Made by a program: the position numbers and the translations under genes. Of a stretch of DNA of 27,788 bases, positions 20,305 to 27,788 are shown piece after piece (position 1 is the first letter of the stretch; each line of letters opens with the position of its first letter). The notes beneath the pieces are model-generated. The model did no database searches, was not told the origin of the DNA, and worked only from the letters and a program-made list of their open reading frames with translations. Source of the stretch: a virus; the IMG/VR virus record IMGVR_UViG_3300028196_001095, positions 1 through 27,788 of that record; one strand, given 5' to 3'.

Positions 20305-20696
20305 AAGTAATAGGCTTAGACAGCCGAGAGTACAAATGGAACCCTAAGTCTGGAGGTGGAAAGAGATCTAAACTCCACCAAAAGGCTAAGGGGCTGCTTG
20401 ACTCTTGCTATCCGTATGATAGAATACTAGAAGAGGTTAGTCTTCCGGGGACAAAAACCATAAGAAATAAAAACCTACGTGCTGACTTTTATATACCTAA
20501 TAGAAATTTGGTTGTAGAAGTTCACGGTGAGCAGCACTTTCGTTTTAATGCTTTTCATTTTAAAGATAAGTTGTGCTTTTTTAAAGCGCAGGCAAGAGAC
20601 AGAAATAAAGCAGACTGGTGTAAATTAAATGAAATACGGTTAGTTCAGTTAAACTACAACGAGGACATAGATGAGTGGCGAAACAAGATTGAATGA
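20301..20696 (+). CDS. Putative PD-(D/E)XK/Vsr-like endonuclease (131 aa)
   Basis: The start is TTG 20301, overlapping the recA stop (TTGA), with GAGG (20290-20293) seven bases upstream. The core LRADFYIPNRNLVVEVHGEQHF has the Asp, then Glu-X-His-Gly-X-X-His of restriction-endonuclease-like nucleases such as DUF559 or very-short-patch-repair proteins. A preceding basic helix (KRSKLHQKAKGLLDS) and a following helix (QARDRNKADWCKLNEIRLVQ) complete the fold. It likely cuts DNA in recombination or repair alongside RecA. Which structure it cuts is unknown. It overlaps the next gene by 26 bases. Confidence 0.7.
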   Translation: MKVIGLDSREYKWNPKSGGGKRSKLHQKAKGLLDSCYPYDRILEEVSLPGTKTIRNKNLRADFYIPNRNLVVEVHGEQHFRFNAFHFKDKLCFFKAQARDRNKADWCKLNEIRLVQLNYNEDIDEWRNKIE

Positions 20697-21132
20697 GTTT
20701 CTACAAGCGATTGAAGATTGGAAAAGCTCTAAGTATTTAGCGACAGTAGACCCTCCAGAAGAAGCTTCTATCGCTCTAAACGCTAGTTCTGAGACGATGA
20801 AATCTTGGAGCGCAGAAACATGTAACGTATATTCTTTTAAGCTCTATGCTTATGCAGAGTATGTTGAAACAGAAAAGACTAGAGAAAAAAACACTTTAGA
20901 GTGGGCAGAGTCTTCTATTTGGTTTATAATAGGTAGCGTAATGAATCAATACGGAGGTCAATATTCAAAATGGCAAGAAAAGTATTACTCTGCGGTAAAA
21001 GAAAACCCTCTTGCATCGGAAATACTAAAGATTAAAAACCATGCAGAGGCTAGGGTTAGAACACTAGAGGGTAAAAACAGTAGAGTTATTAAGATGGCAG
21101 AAATATTAGCAAATATGGCTAGGAGAAAATAA
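20671..21132 (+). CDS. Hypothetical helical protein in the recombination block (153 aa)
   Basis: ATG 20671 follows GAGGAC and overlaps the nuclease gene. The 153-residue protein is nearly all helix, with an acidic start (TRLNEFLQAIEDWKSSK), YSFKLYAYAEYVETEKTREK, LEWAESSIWFIIGSVMNQYG, and a basic C-terminal helix. I recall similar proteins beside recombination and replication genes in phages; a recombination mediator (UvsY-like) is conceivable from position but not from sequence. The TAATG junction couples it to the next gene. Confidence 0.6.
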   Translation: MSGETRLNEFLQAIEDWKSSKYLATVDPPEEASIALNASSETMKSWSAETCNVYSFKLYAYAEYVETEKTREKNTLEWAESSIWFIIGSVMNQYGGQYSKWQEKYYSAVKENPLASEILKIKNHAEARVRTLEGKNSRVIKMAEILANMARRK

Positions 21133-21560
21133 TGAGCGAAGAGATTATAAAAACACTGTTAAGTATAATGACACCGGAGCAAAAAGCTGAATTAATGAGC
21201 AAGCTCCAAGATCCAGATTTACCCCTTGATAATACGGCGTATATCCAAAAAGAAAAGGTTAAGCCACCTAAAAGTACGGCAGTGGATGTGGATGATTTTA
21301 CAATGACAAAAGATAAGGCAAATCCAAACTCTACACAGGTGGAAGTTAAGAAAAGGGTTAACTTATTTAGCGATGATGGAACGGAGCATAAAGATCCTCT
21401 AAACAAAACGCCAGAAGTAACCCCCACAGAAAGAAAGAGGCCGCCGGTAAAAAACGTTTCACAAACATGCTCTTCCTGCGGTAAAGGTTTAGAGGTGCAT
21501 CCCGCTCATAAAAGAGAAAACTTTATTTGTGATAAGTGTTTGAGGTCAAGGTCAGTTTAA
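21132..21560 (+). CDS. Zinc-ribbon protein (142 aa)
   Basis: ATG 21132 shares bases with the previous stop (TAATG) and has AGGAGAAAA upstream. The N-terminus is a short helical segment (LLSIMTPEQKAELMSKL), the middle is disordered and charged, and the C-terminus is a four-cysteine ribbon (C113-SS-C116, then C133-DK-C136). The layout, a helical peptide plus a disordered linker plus a zinc ribbon, suggests an adaptor that tethers partners in the replisome. It precedes dnaB directly. No family name is assigned. Confidence 0.65.
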   Translation: MSEEIIKTLLSIMTPEQKAELMSKLQDPDLPLDNTAYIQKEKVKPPKSTAVDVDDFTMTKDKANPNSTQVEVKKRVNLFSDDGTEHKDPLNKTPEVTPTERKRPPVKNVSQTCSSCGKGLEVHPAHKRENFICDKCLRSRSV

Positions 21561-23021
21561 ATGAAAAACAATCTTCAAGATTCAGCATCTGAAAGAGCCG
21601 TATTAGCGGCTCTTTGTCAATATGGATTAGATTGCTATTTAGAAATAGATTTTGTAGACGCTGACCACTTCACAAGTGACATGAATCAGCTTTTATATCA
21701 CTGCATATATAAGTCTGTTTCAGAAAACTCTAAGGTGGAATTAGCATCTATACTTTCTGCCGCAAACAGTCTTGGGGTAAGTGAATCTATAAACAACAAA
21801 GAAGAGATGTCGTTTATAAGGTCTTTGTTTAATTTTCCTATACATAAAGAAAATGCAAAGTCTCACGCTGTAAAGATAGCAAAACTTAAATTAGCAAGAG
21901 ATTTAAAGAAAACACTCAAGGCTTGCGAAAAAGAGCTAGACGCTACTAATGGCGATGAAGATATAATGGATCTTATATCTAAAGTAGAAGCGCCTATATT
22001 AGACGCTACTGCCGACATATATCAATCATCCAATAAGAAGACCGAAATTATTGGTGAAGATATTGATGATTATATTGAATACCTTTCTGAGAACGTATCT
22101 GAAAACGTAGGAATACCAACAGGGTTTCCTAGGTATGATGCAGCGATTGGCGGTGGACTAAGAAGAAAGTGTGTTGATCTCGTAGCCGCACGTCCCAAGG
22201 TGGGTAAGTCCATGTTTGGAGACGCTGTAGCGATGAATGTTTCTAGGTTGGGTATTCCTGTGCTGATGCTAGATACAGAAATGAGCAAGGAAGACCATCT
22301 CAACAGAATGCTTGCAAACCTTAGCGGTGTAGATATTAATAAGATTTCTACTGGTAAGTTTACAGAAAACCCACTAGAAAAAGAAAAGGTTGAAAAAGCC
22401 GCGCAAGAACTCAAAGAAATACCGTATCACTATATAAGTATAGCTGGTCAGTCTTTTGAAAACATATTAGCGTTAATGAGGAAGTGGATTTATCAGCACG
22501 TTGGCTTTGACGAGTCGGGCGTTACTAATGACTGCCTTGTAGTTTATGATTATCTAAAGCTGATGGGATCGGAAGGTATTAGTAGCTCAATGCAGGAATA
22601 CCAAGTGCTTGGTTTTCAAATAACCCAGCTACATAACTTTATGGTTAAGTATGATGTACCCTGTTTGAGTTTTGTGCAGCTAAATAGAGATGGTATAACC
22701 AAGGAGTCTACCGATGTGGTATCAGGCTCAGACAGGCTTATATGGCTTTGTACGAGTTTTTCTATATTTAAGATGAAGTCAGAAGAAGAGGTCGCGGAAG
22801 ACAAGATAGAAAATGGAAACAGGAAACTGGTTCCGGTTGTGGCTAGACATGGTTGTGGTCTTGATGACGGCGACTATATTAGTATGAATATGTTTGGAAG
22901 TATTGGTAAGTTAGTAGAAGGTGAAACCAGAAATGAGCTTCATAATAATGCAAGAGCAAGAGAAGAAGGTTTTGAAATAAATGAAGAAATTGACACAGAA
23001 TCAGATATTGACAGTGTGTGA
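21561..23021 (+). CDS. dnaB: Replicative DNA helicase, DnaB-like
   Basis: This 486-residue protein has the DnaB plan. An N-terminal helical domain (SASERAVLAALCQYGLDCYL) and a linker precede a RecA-like motor with TGFPRYDAAIGGGLRRKC. Walker A is ARPKVGKS (210-217), followed by LDTEMSKEDHLNRM. A Walker B-like LVVYDYLKLMGS and the switch FVQLNRDGITKEST come next, then DRLIWLCTS. It would unwind the phage fork as a hexameric ring. Its 3' end overlaps the primase start by 41 bases, keeping helicase and primase coupled. The C-terminal tail is acidic (EEIDTESDIDS). Confidence 0.9.
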   Translation: MKNNLQDSASERAVLAALCQYGLDCYLEIDFVDADHFTSDMNQLLYHCIYKSVSENSKVELASILSAANSLGVSESINNKEEMSFIRSLFNFPIHKENAKSHAVKIAKLKLARDLKKTLKACEKELDATNGDEDIMDLISKVEAPILDATADIYQSSNKKTEIIGEDIDDYIEYLSENVSENVGIPTGFPRYDAAIGGGLRRKCVDLVAARPKVGKSMFGDAVAMNVSRLGIPVLMLDTEMSKEDHLNRMLANLSGVDINKISTGKFTENPLEKEKVEKAAQELKEIPYHYISIAGQSFENILALMRKWIYQHVGFDESGVTNDCLVVYDYLKLMGSEGISSSMQEYQVLGFQITQLHNFMVKYDVPCLSFVQLNRDGITKESTDVVSGSDRLIWLCTSFSIFKMKSEEEVAEDKIENGNRKLVPVVARHGCGLDDGDYISMNMFGSIGKLVEGETRNELHNNARAREEGFEINEEIDTESDIDSV

Positions 23022-24024
23022 TAAGCTGGCAGAGCATATTCCTGAGATTCTAGAACACTTTGATATCGAAGGATTAGAGTATCCCAATAGGTATTCGTTT
23101 CCATGTCCTATTCACGGCGGGGATAGTCCAGAGGGTTGTAGCGTATTTACAGACGGGGACTCTGCCGTTGGTAACTGGCGATGCTGGACAAATCAATGCG
23201 AACAAGACTACCAAAGTAATATATTTGGATTTATAAGAGGCGTACTGTCAAATAAAGATGGTAAAGATGTTTCCTTAAATGCAACGTATAACTTTTGTCT
23301 AGAGTTTCTTAAACTAGATGATTCGCAATTAGAAACCCAAGATCAACAACCAAGTAAAGAAGTTAAATTACTAGAAATATTTGAAAGAAAGATTGAAAGA
23401 AAACCCACCACAATATCTAGGGAACAAATACAGTCTACTATAAATATACCGGCAGAATACTACATCAATAGAGGATACAGAGAAGAAACCTTAAAAACTT
23501 TTGATATAGGTACATGTTTTGCAAAAAATAAGCCAATGTCTGGAAGAGTTGTTGTTCCTATTTACGATGAAGACTATAACTATGTAGGATGTGTTGGAAG
23601 GTCTATTAATGACGAACTAAAGCCCAAGTGGTTACACAGTAAGGGTTTTAAGAAAAACGTTCTTTATGGATTTAACATTGCTCAGAAATTCATGGGAAGC
23701 AAAGGTGTTCTTTTTATACTAGAAGGACAGGGCGATGTTTTAAGAATGTATGAAGCAGGATTTAAAAATTCAGTTGGTATTTTTGGTTCTAGTATAAGTG
23801 ATGACCAGCTATTAACATTAGAAAAAAGCGGCGCTTTAAACTTGGTGATACTCACAGACTATGACGAAGCTGGAAAAAAAGCCGCGAGCCAAATTGTCAA
23901 AAAATGCGGAAGAAGATTTAATTACTACAGACCGCAAATTTCTAAAAAAGACATTGGTGAAATGACCACAGAACAAATTCATGAAGAACTTAACCCCCAA
24001 TTGGAGAAGGATAACTTAATATGA
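22981..24024 (+). CDS. DNA primase, DnaG/Toprim type
   Basis: This 347-residue primase has an N-terminal zinc-binding set (C42-P-I-H45, then C68 and C73 in CWTNQC) for template reading. It continues into an RNA-polymerase domain with a Toprim core: E248 in FILEGQGDV and D293/D295 in LTDYDEAG, which bind the catalytic metal. The order matches DnaG but is shorter, lacking the helicase-binding C-terminal domain of the bacterial enzyme. ATG 22981 lies inside dnaB, implying coupled translation. Its stop overlaps the dNMP kinase start (ATGA). Confidence 0.88.
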   Translation: MKKLTQNQILTVCDKLAEHIPEILEHFDIEGLEYPNRYSFPCPIHGGDSPEGCSVFTDGDSAVGNWRCWTNQCEQDYQSNIFGFIRGVLSNKDGKDVSLNATYNFCLEFLKLDDSQLETQDQQPSKEVKLLEIFERKIERKPTTISREQIQSTINIPAEYYINRGYREETLKTFDIGTCFAKNKPMSGRVVVPIYDEDYNYVGCVGRSINDELKPKWLHSKGFKKNVLYGFNIAQKFMGSKGVLFILEGQGDVLRMYEAGFKNSVGIFGSSISDDQLLTLEKSGALNLVILTDYDEAGKKAASQIVKKCGRRFNYYRPQISKKDIGEMTTEQIHEELNPQLEKDNLI

Positions 24025-24914
24025 CCACTAGAATTTTAGCGTTTGCTGGCAATAAGCAGTCTGGTAAAACGACATGCAGTAATTTTATACACGGTTATCA
24101 ACTTAGATCTAATAATATAATTAGCGCATTTAACGTGACAGATAAAGGCGATCTTGTTGTTGGGACAGAATTTATTGACTCTAAAGGAGAAAAGGAACAG
24201 GGTCAAGCTTTATTAGACGTAAAAAGGGTAGACCTAGATTTTGCGGAGTGGGCGGTGTATAATATGTGGCCCTATGTAAAAAGCTATTCTTTTGCAGACC
24301 CTCTTAAAAATATCGCAACAGAATTATTCGATATTAAAGAAGAGAATATTAGGGGTACTGATATACAGAAGAATGCTAAAATACCCATCACTTGGGAGTC
24401 TATGCCCGGAATTATAAGCTGCCCTAAGTTGGCTAGAAATCCCCAGATAAAAAAACTTATTGATGATGGAACCTTTATGTATCACAAAAAGGGGAAAATG
24501 ACAGGCCGGGAGTTCTTGCAGTTTTTTGGATCAGAAGTATGTAGAAAGATTTACGAAGAAATTTGGGTTTCTAGACTGGTCAAAGATGTAGAGTCGGAGG
24601 GTTCGCTACTGGCGGTAGTTGATGATTGCAGGTATCCAAATGAAGCAGAGGCTATTCAGAATGCTGGCGGCAAAGTTATTAAATTAACAAGATCAAACCA
24701 TAAAGATTCTCATAAAAGCGAAAACGCATTTGATAAAGATTATGAATTTGATGCTGTTATTGATAATCAAAACATGTCTATCCAAGAAGCTCACGTAGAA
24801 CTTGTAAAGACTATTGAAGATTGGGGATGGTTAGGATCTCCGATACCAGAGTCTATTCCAGAATCAGAACCCGTTCTTGTTGGTGGTATCCATACAATCA
24901 AGGAATCGGAATGA
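24021..24914 (+). CDS. Deoxynucleoside monophosphate kinase (T4 gp1-like)
   Basis: This kinase would phosphorylate dNMPs (such as those from degraded host DNA) to dNDPs. The P-loop is GNKQSGKTT (10-18). A long insertion is followed by the family block REFLQFFGSEVCRKIYEEIW and the DDCRYPNEAEAIQNAGG segment, both typical of T4 gp1-type enzymes. Its 297 residues are longer than T4 gp1 (about 241), with extra residues after the P-loop (LVVGTEFIDSKGEKEQGQ). GGAGAAGG precedes ATG 24021. It ends in a Ser/Pro/Glu-rich tail and overlaps the nuclease start by four bases. Confidence 0.85.
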   Translation: MTTRILAFAGNKQSGKTTCSNFIHGYQLRSNNIISAFNVTDKGDLVVGTEFIDSKGEKEQGQALLDVKRVDLDFAEWAVYNMWPYVKSYSFADPLKNIATELFDIKEENIRGTDIQKNAKIPITWESMPGIISCPKLARNPQIKKLIDDGTFMYHKKGKMTGREFLQFFGSEVCRKIYEEIWVSRLVKDVESEGSLLAVVDDCRYPNEAEAIQNAGGKVIKLTRSNHKDSHKSENAFDKDYEFDAVIDNQNMSIQEAHVELVKTIEDWGWLGSPIPESIPESEPVLVGGIHTIKESE

Positions 24915-25933
24915 TAGTAACATATATTAGATCCTCTAGTTATGGCAATTACGACTTTTGTCAAATGCAATATTTTATGACTTATGTATTAGGATATAGG
25001 TCAGAGTCGGGAAAAAAAGCGCAACTTGGTACGGCATGTCATAAGGTGATGGAATGTTTAGCATCCTGCACAAAAGAGCTACAGGACAACCCGGACAAAA
25101 AAGAGTTGTTAATTACAGACGACGCTATTGGCGAAGTTGAATTTACGCCAAGAAAACTAAAGACTAAGAAGTTTGTCGCAGATCTTTTGAGTCGCAGTTA
25201 TGAACATTACGGGTCTACAGATAGCCATAAGTATTACCCTGCTGATTTTAAGTTTTGCGAAAAGCAAATTGATACAGCACTAACCTTTAACGATGGTCAA
25301 TTTGATCCAAGGAAAAGAGATATAGTTGACACAGAGCCAACTTTTGATATTGCTATAGAAGAAGACTGGGCTAAATATAAATATGAAATGCCGGATGGAA
25401 CAACCGTAGAAGGTAATCTAGCGATCAAAGGAACGATTGACTTAGTTACAAAAATAGACGATAATATAATTGAAGTCGTAGATTGGAAAACGGGACAAAG
25501 AAAGAACTGGGCAACAGGAGAAGTTAAAACTTATGAAAAACTTCTTGACGATGCACAGTTGTTGTTGTATAATTATGCTATATCAAAACTTTACCCCGAT
25601 TATGATCAAGCCATCATGTCTATCTTCTTCACTAGAGACGGTGGTCCTTTTAGTATGTGTTTTGATAAGAAGGATCAAGATAGATTTTTGGAAATGCTTA
25701 GAAAAAGATTTGAAGAGATTAAAGAGAACGTCAAACCAAGGCCGATTAGTTACAGTAGGAGGGATTTTAGATGTCAAAAGCTTTGTCACTTCTACAAGAA
25801 CGATTGGCCGGGAACTAATACCACCATGTGCGAGCATGTGGAACAAAGGCTGCATACTATAGGCCACAAAGAAACAGTAAAAGAATGTACTAATGAAGGT
25901 TTTAACATAGGATATTATGAGGCTCCGGGATAA
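24911..25933 (+). CDS. RecB/Cas4-like PD-(D/E)XK nuclease with cysteine cluster
   Basis: ATG 24911 overlaps the kinase stop (ATGA), and I prefer it to the upstream frame extension at 24821. The 340-residue protein opens like RecB-family nucleases (SSSYGNYDFCQMQYFMTYVL, GTACHKVME). The active-site block is GTIDLVTKIDDNIIEVVDWK, with the metal-binding Asp, Asp and Lys. Four cysteines (C17, C288, C292, C307) bracket the domain as in AddB/Cas4 iron-sulfur nucleases, though with unusual C-X3-C-X14-C spacing. It would resect DNA ends in recombination with the phage RecA. It is not linked to any CRISPR array here. Confidence 0.8.
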   Translation: MIVTYIRSSSYGNYDFCQMQYFMTYVLGYRSESGKKAQLGTACHKVMECLASCTKELQDNPDKKELLITDDAIGEVEFTPRKLKTKKFVADLLSRSYEHYGSTDSHKYYPADFKFCEKQIDTALTFNDGQFDPRKRDIVDTEPTFDIAIEEDWAKYKYEMPDGTTVEGNLAIKGTIDLVTKIDDNIIEVVDWKTGQRKNWATGEVKTYEKLLDDAQLLLYNYAISKLYPDYDQAIMSIFFTRDGGPFSMCFDKKDQDRFLEMLRKRFEEIKENVKPRPISYSRRDFRCQKLCHFYKNDWPGTNTTMCEHVEQRLHTIGHKETVKECTNEGFNIGYYEAPG

Positions 25934-26847
25934 TGGCAGAATTAATTGATTTAAATAACGAGTTTGATTTAGGTAACAAGTTTACCTTAGACGTTGCTAC
26001 TAAATTTAGCGACACATTAGACGATAACTATAGAGTTATTGTAAAGTACGATGCTCAAGACTTGCCAAATTTTGGTGACAATAAGCTTAATATTTTAATA
26101 TCTACATCTAGAGAAAACCATCAAATACCAGAGGGATTTTTTGATGACGATGTGTTTTTGATATTTCAGCACTATCATGCGTTAGATAGGTGGGAACACT
26201 GCCTAGATACACCTTTAACATTTCCTATGCCTCTGGGACCGTTTAATGATTTATACAAAGATATTGAAATAAAACCATTATCTCAAAGAGAATATGATTT
26301 TACTTTTGTGGGACAACTTCCTAAAACCGGGACTAGAGACTCCTTCAAGAGAGGGCTTGATAAATTAGTAAAAGAAAATGGGGACAAATTCAAATACAAA
26401 ATCGAATTTACTGATGGGTTTAGTAAGGGGTTGGAGCCAAGAGAATATATGGAGCTTTTAGCTAATTCTAGACTGTCGTTGTGTCCCGCCGGAGCCTACA
26501 GTATGGAAACGTTTAGATTTTTTGAATCTACTCTAATGGGTGCTATACCAGTTGTAGACAGACTTCCAAAGTTCTGGTATTATGAAGAAGCTTCATTTTT
26601 CAAAGGCGCTTGGGATGTTCTTGATAACACTTTATCAAAATCTTTAAATTATCTACAAACTGGAGCTTGTAGAAATATGCTTAAAGGTTTAGCTATGTAT
26701 AATAATGATGTATTAAATGTTGAGAGTTTAGCTTCTAGGATGAGGCACATAGTAGATCAAAGACATAGCAACATGGAAAGCTCTAAAGAATATCTAAACA
26801 ATTTAAGGAAACACTTGAGAGATGAACTGGATTCCGACAAACTGTAA
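25933..26847 (+). CDS. Exostosin-like glycosyltransferase (304 aa)
   Basis: ATG 25933 shares bases with the nuclease stop (TAATG). The C-terminal half carries the exostosin/GT47-type donor block: YMELLANSRLSLCPAGAYSM, then ETFRFFESTLMGAIPVV. The first half (TSRENHQIPEGFFDDDVFLI, PMPLGPFNDLY, DFTFVGQLP) fits the acceptor side of a GT-B enzyme. It is a second sugar-transfer gene besides the one at 5267, oddly lodged between a nuclease and the polymerase. Glycosylation of phage DNA or virions is possible, but no partner decides this. Its end overlaps the polymerase start by 26 bases. Confidence 0.72.
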   Translation: MAELIDLNNEFDLGNKFTLDVATKFSDTLDDNYRVIVKYDAQDLPNFGDNKLNILISTSRENHQIPEGFFDDDVFLIFQHYHALDRWEHCLDTPLTFPMPLGPFNDLYKDIEIKPLSQREYDFTFVGQLPKTGTRDSFKRGLDKLVKENGDKFKYKIEFTDGFSKGLEPREYMELLANSRLSLCPAGAYSMETFRFFESTLMGAIPVVDRLPKFWYYEEASFFKGAWDVLDNTLSKSLNYLQTGACRNMLKGLAMYNNDVLNVESLASRMRHIVDQRHSNMESSKEYLNNLRKHLRDELDSDKL

Positions 26848-27788
26848 AACGCACTTTAGTCTACAGCAGGGCTTTTGTAAAACAGATAAGCTGGCAAAAA
26901 GATGCGCTGAGTACGGCTATAACGCTTGCGGTATAGCTGATCTTGGTACTGTCTCTGGTGCTGTAGAGTTTCACCAAGAGTGTAAAAAGCAAGGCGTAAA
27001 ACCCATAATCGGATGCGAGTTCGACGGGTTCATACTCTATGCAAAAAACAAAGATGGCTGGTTTGACTTGGTTAAATATGTATCAAATCAAAACGTAGAA
27101 GTTTTAAAAGAGATAGCAGAGAATGGCAACGTTCTATGTGTGACTCCAAAGAAAAACGGATTTGCTAAGATATTTAAGTCCAATCATATCAAAATAGATT
27201 ACGCTCAGGAGGCTATCTATTATGTAGATAAAGACGATGCAGATTGTCATAGAATTATGTTGTGTAGCAAGCTTAAAAAGACTCTTGCCAAACTAGAAGG
27301 CGTGGAGCATGAGTTCTCAGAATTTTTCGACGGAGACGATAGATGGTATCTACCAGATATGACAGACTTATCAGTAGGTCACGAAATTGAAAAAAGATGC
27401 GAAGAATATGAACTAACAGGACCGCCAATGCTGCCAGACTTTGATTGTCCAAAGGGGTTTGATCAAAACGAATACCTAAAAGAACTATGTCGTCATGGCT
27501 GGAAGAAGAAGTTAATTCCATCTAAGAAAGTCTATTTAGATGTAGACAAAGAAGAATATCTTGATAGAGTTAAAACAGAATTAGAAGTCATTTTTAAAGC
27601 TGGACTGTCTGGATATTTTTTGATTGTACAAGACATTGTAAACCATGTCAAGGATAAAGGATGGATCGCTGGACCCGGAAGAGGCTCTGCTGCTGGATGT
27701 TTAGTTTCTTATCTACTGGGAATTACAGAGGTAGACCCGATAGAGTACGGACTAATCTTTGAGAGGTTCTATAACGAAGGAAGAAATA
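26822..27788 (+). CDS. dnaE: DNA polymerase III alpha-like (C-family) polymerase, 5' part
   Basis: The frame from ATG 26822 stays open to the window end (322 codons, partial). The start lies inside the preceding gene. The N-terminus is a PHP-like domain (THFSLQQGFCKTDKLAKRCA, GIADLGTVSGAVEFHQECKK, VKPIIGCEF). Its metal ligands look lost: K-T-H-F-S stands where H-T-x-F-S is expected, and A-D-L-G where T-D-H-G is expected. The palm begins with GPGRGSAAGCLVSYLLGITE and VDPIEYGLIFERFYNEGR, strong C-family signatures. It would be the phage replicase. A shortened region between PHP and palm suggests a compact phage form. Confidence 0.9.
   Translation, partial: MNWIPTNCKTHFSLQQGFCKTDKLAKRCAEYGYNACGIADLGTVSGAVEFHQECKKQGVKPIIGCEFDGFILYAKNKDGWFDLVKYVSNQNVEVLKEIAENGNVLCVTPKKNGFAKIFKSNHIKIDYAQEAIYYVDKDDADCHRIMLCSKLKKTLAKLEGVEHEFSEFFDGDDRWYLPDMTDLSVGHEIEKRCEEYELTGPPMLPDFDCPKGFDQNEYLKELCRHGWKKKLIPSKKVYLDVDKEEYLDRVKTELEVIFKAGLSGYFLIVQDIVNHVKDKGWIAGPGRGSAAGCLVSYLLGITEVDPIEYGLIFERFYNEGRN

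Noticed and set aside
24911-25933. CRISPR-associated Cas4 system
   Set aside because: No repeat-spacer array or other cas genes are present. RecB/Cas4-type nucleases are common as stand-alone phage recombination genes.

Overview
The window is a compact piece of a tailed-phage (Caudoviricetes-type) genome. All genes I can support lie on the + strand. They are packed with ATGA, TAATG or longer overlaps, and no gap between genes exceeds about 110 bases. The DNA is AT-rich, with heavy AGA/AGG arginine usage. It encodes phage-typical replication, nucleotide and virion genes: SSB, RecA, DnaB-type helicase, primase, C-family DNA polymerase, class II ribonucleotide reductase, dUTPase, dNMP kinase, PhoH, a small sigma factor and probable structural proteins. 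I see no integrase, transposase, tRNA or CRISPR.

Layout. 1-1127: small early-type genes and SSB behind consensus sigma-70-like promoters. 1144-1221: a long structured intergenic hairpin (element 1). 1237-4643: small basic proteins, then an accessory run of exported or membrane proteins around a PAP2/haloperoxidase-like enzyme and a Tat-exported DUF1501 protein. 4643-5158: a conserved phage protein of unknown role. 5165-5244: a second hairpin with the same architecture (element 2). 5267-7965: glycosyltransferase, papain-like protease, and a membrane protein that may be joined by -1 frameshifting to a thioredoxin, ending at a terminator. 8022-10291: small membrane proteins (holin-like) and unknowns. 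10284-11583: sigma factor, then a probable abundant virion protein with a strong terminator. 11603-14888: coiled-coil membrane protein, class II RNR, dUTPase. 14888-16354: large virion/tail-type protein with an EF-hand loop. 16368-19244: PhoH, zinc ribbon and small unknowns. 19222-27788: recombination and replication block, ending inside a PolIII alpha-like gene that runs off the window.

Host. The DUF1501 protein and the small secreted protein beside it look like families I associate with Planctomycetota and related PVC bacteria. A PVC host is therefore my best guess, but it is inference only.

Most notable observations. (1) Two intergenic hairpins of about 80 nt share one architecture: basal stem, 7-bp stem, symmetric 10/10 internal loop, short stem and pentaloop. 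Together they hold four copies of the motif GKATTCANNNNRTCATMC, and the order of the two halves is swapped (circularly permuted) between them. This looks like a structured RNA or protein-binding element that I do not recognise. (2) A phage-borne DUF1501/PAP2/secreted-protein cassette. (3) A probable -1 frameshift at an A10 run that would tether a thioredoxin to the membrane. (4) A phage sigma factor directly upstream of a virion gene preceded by TATATAGnGT direct repeats.
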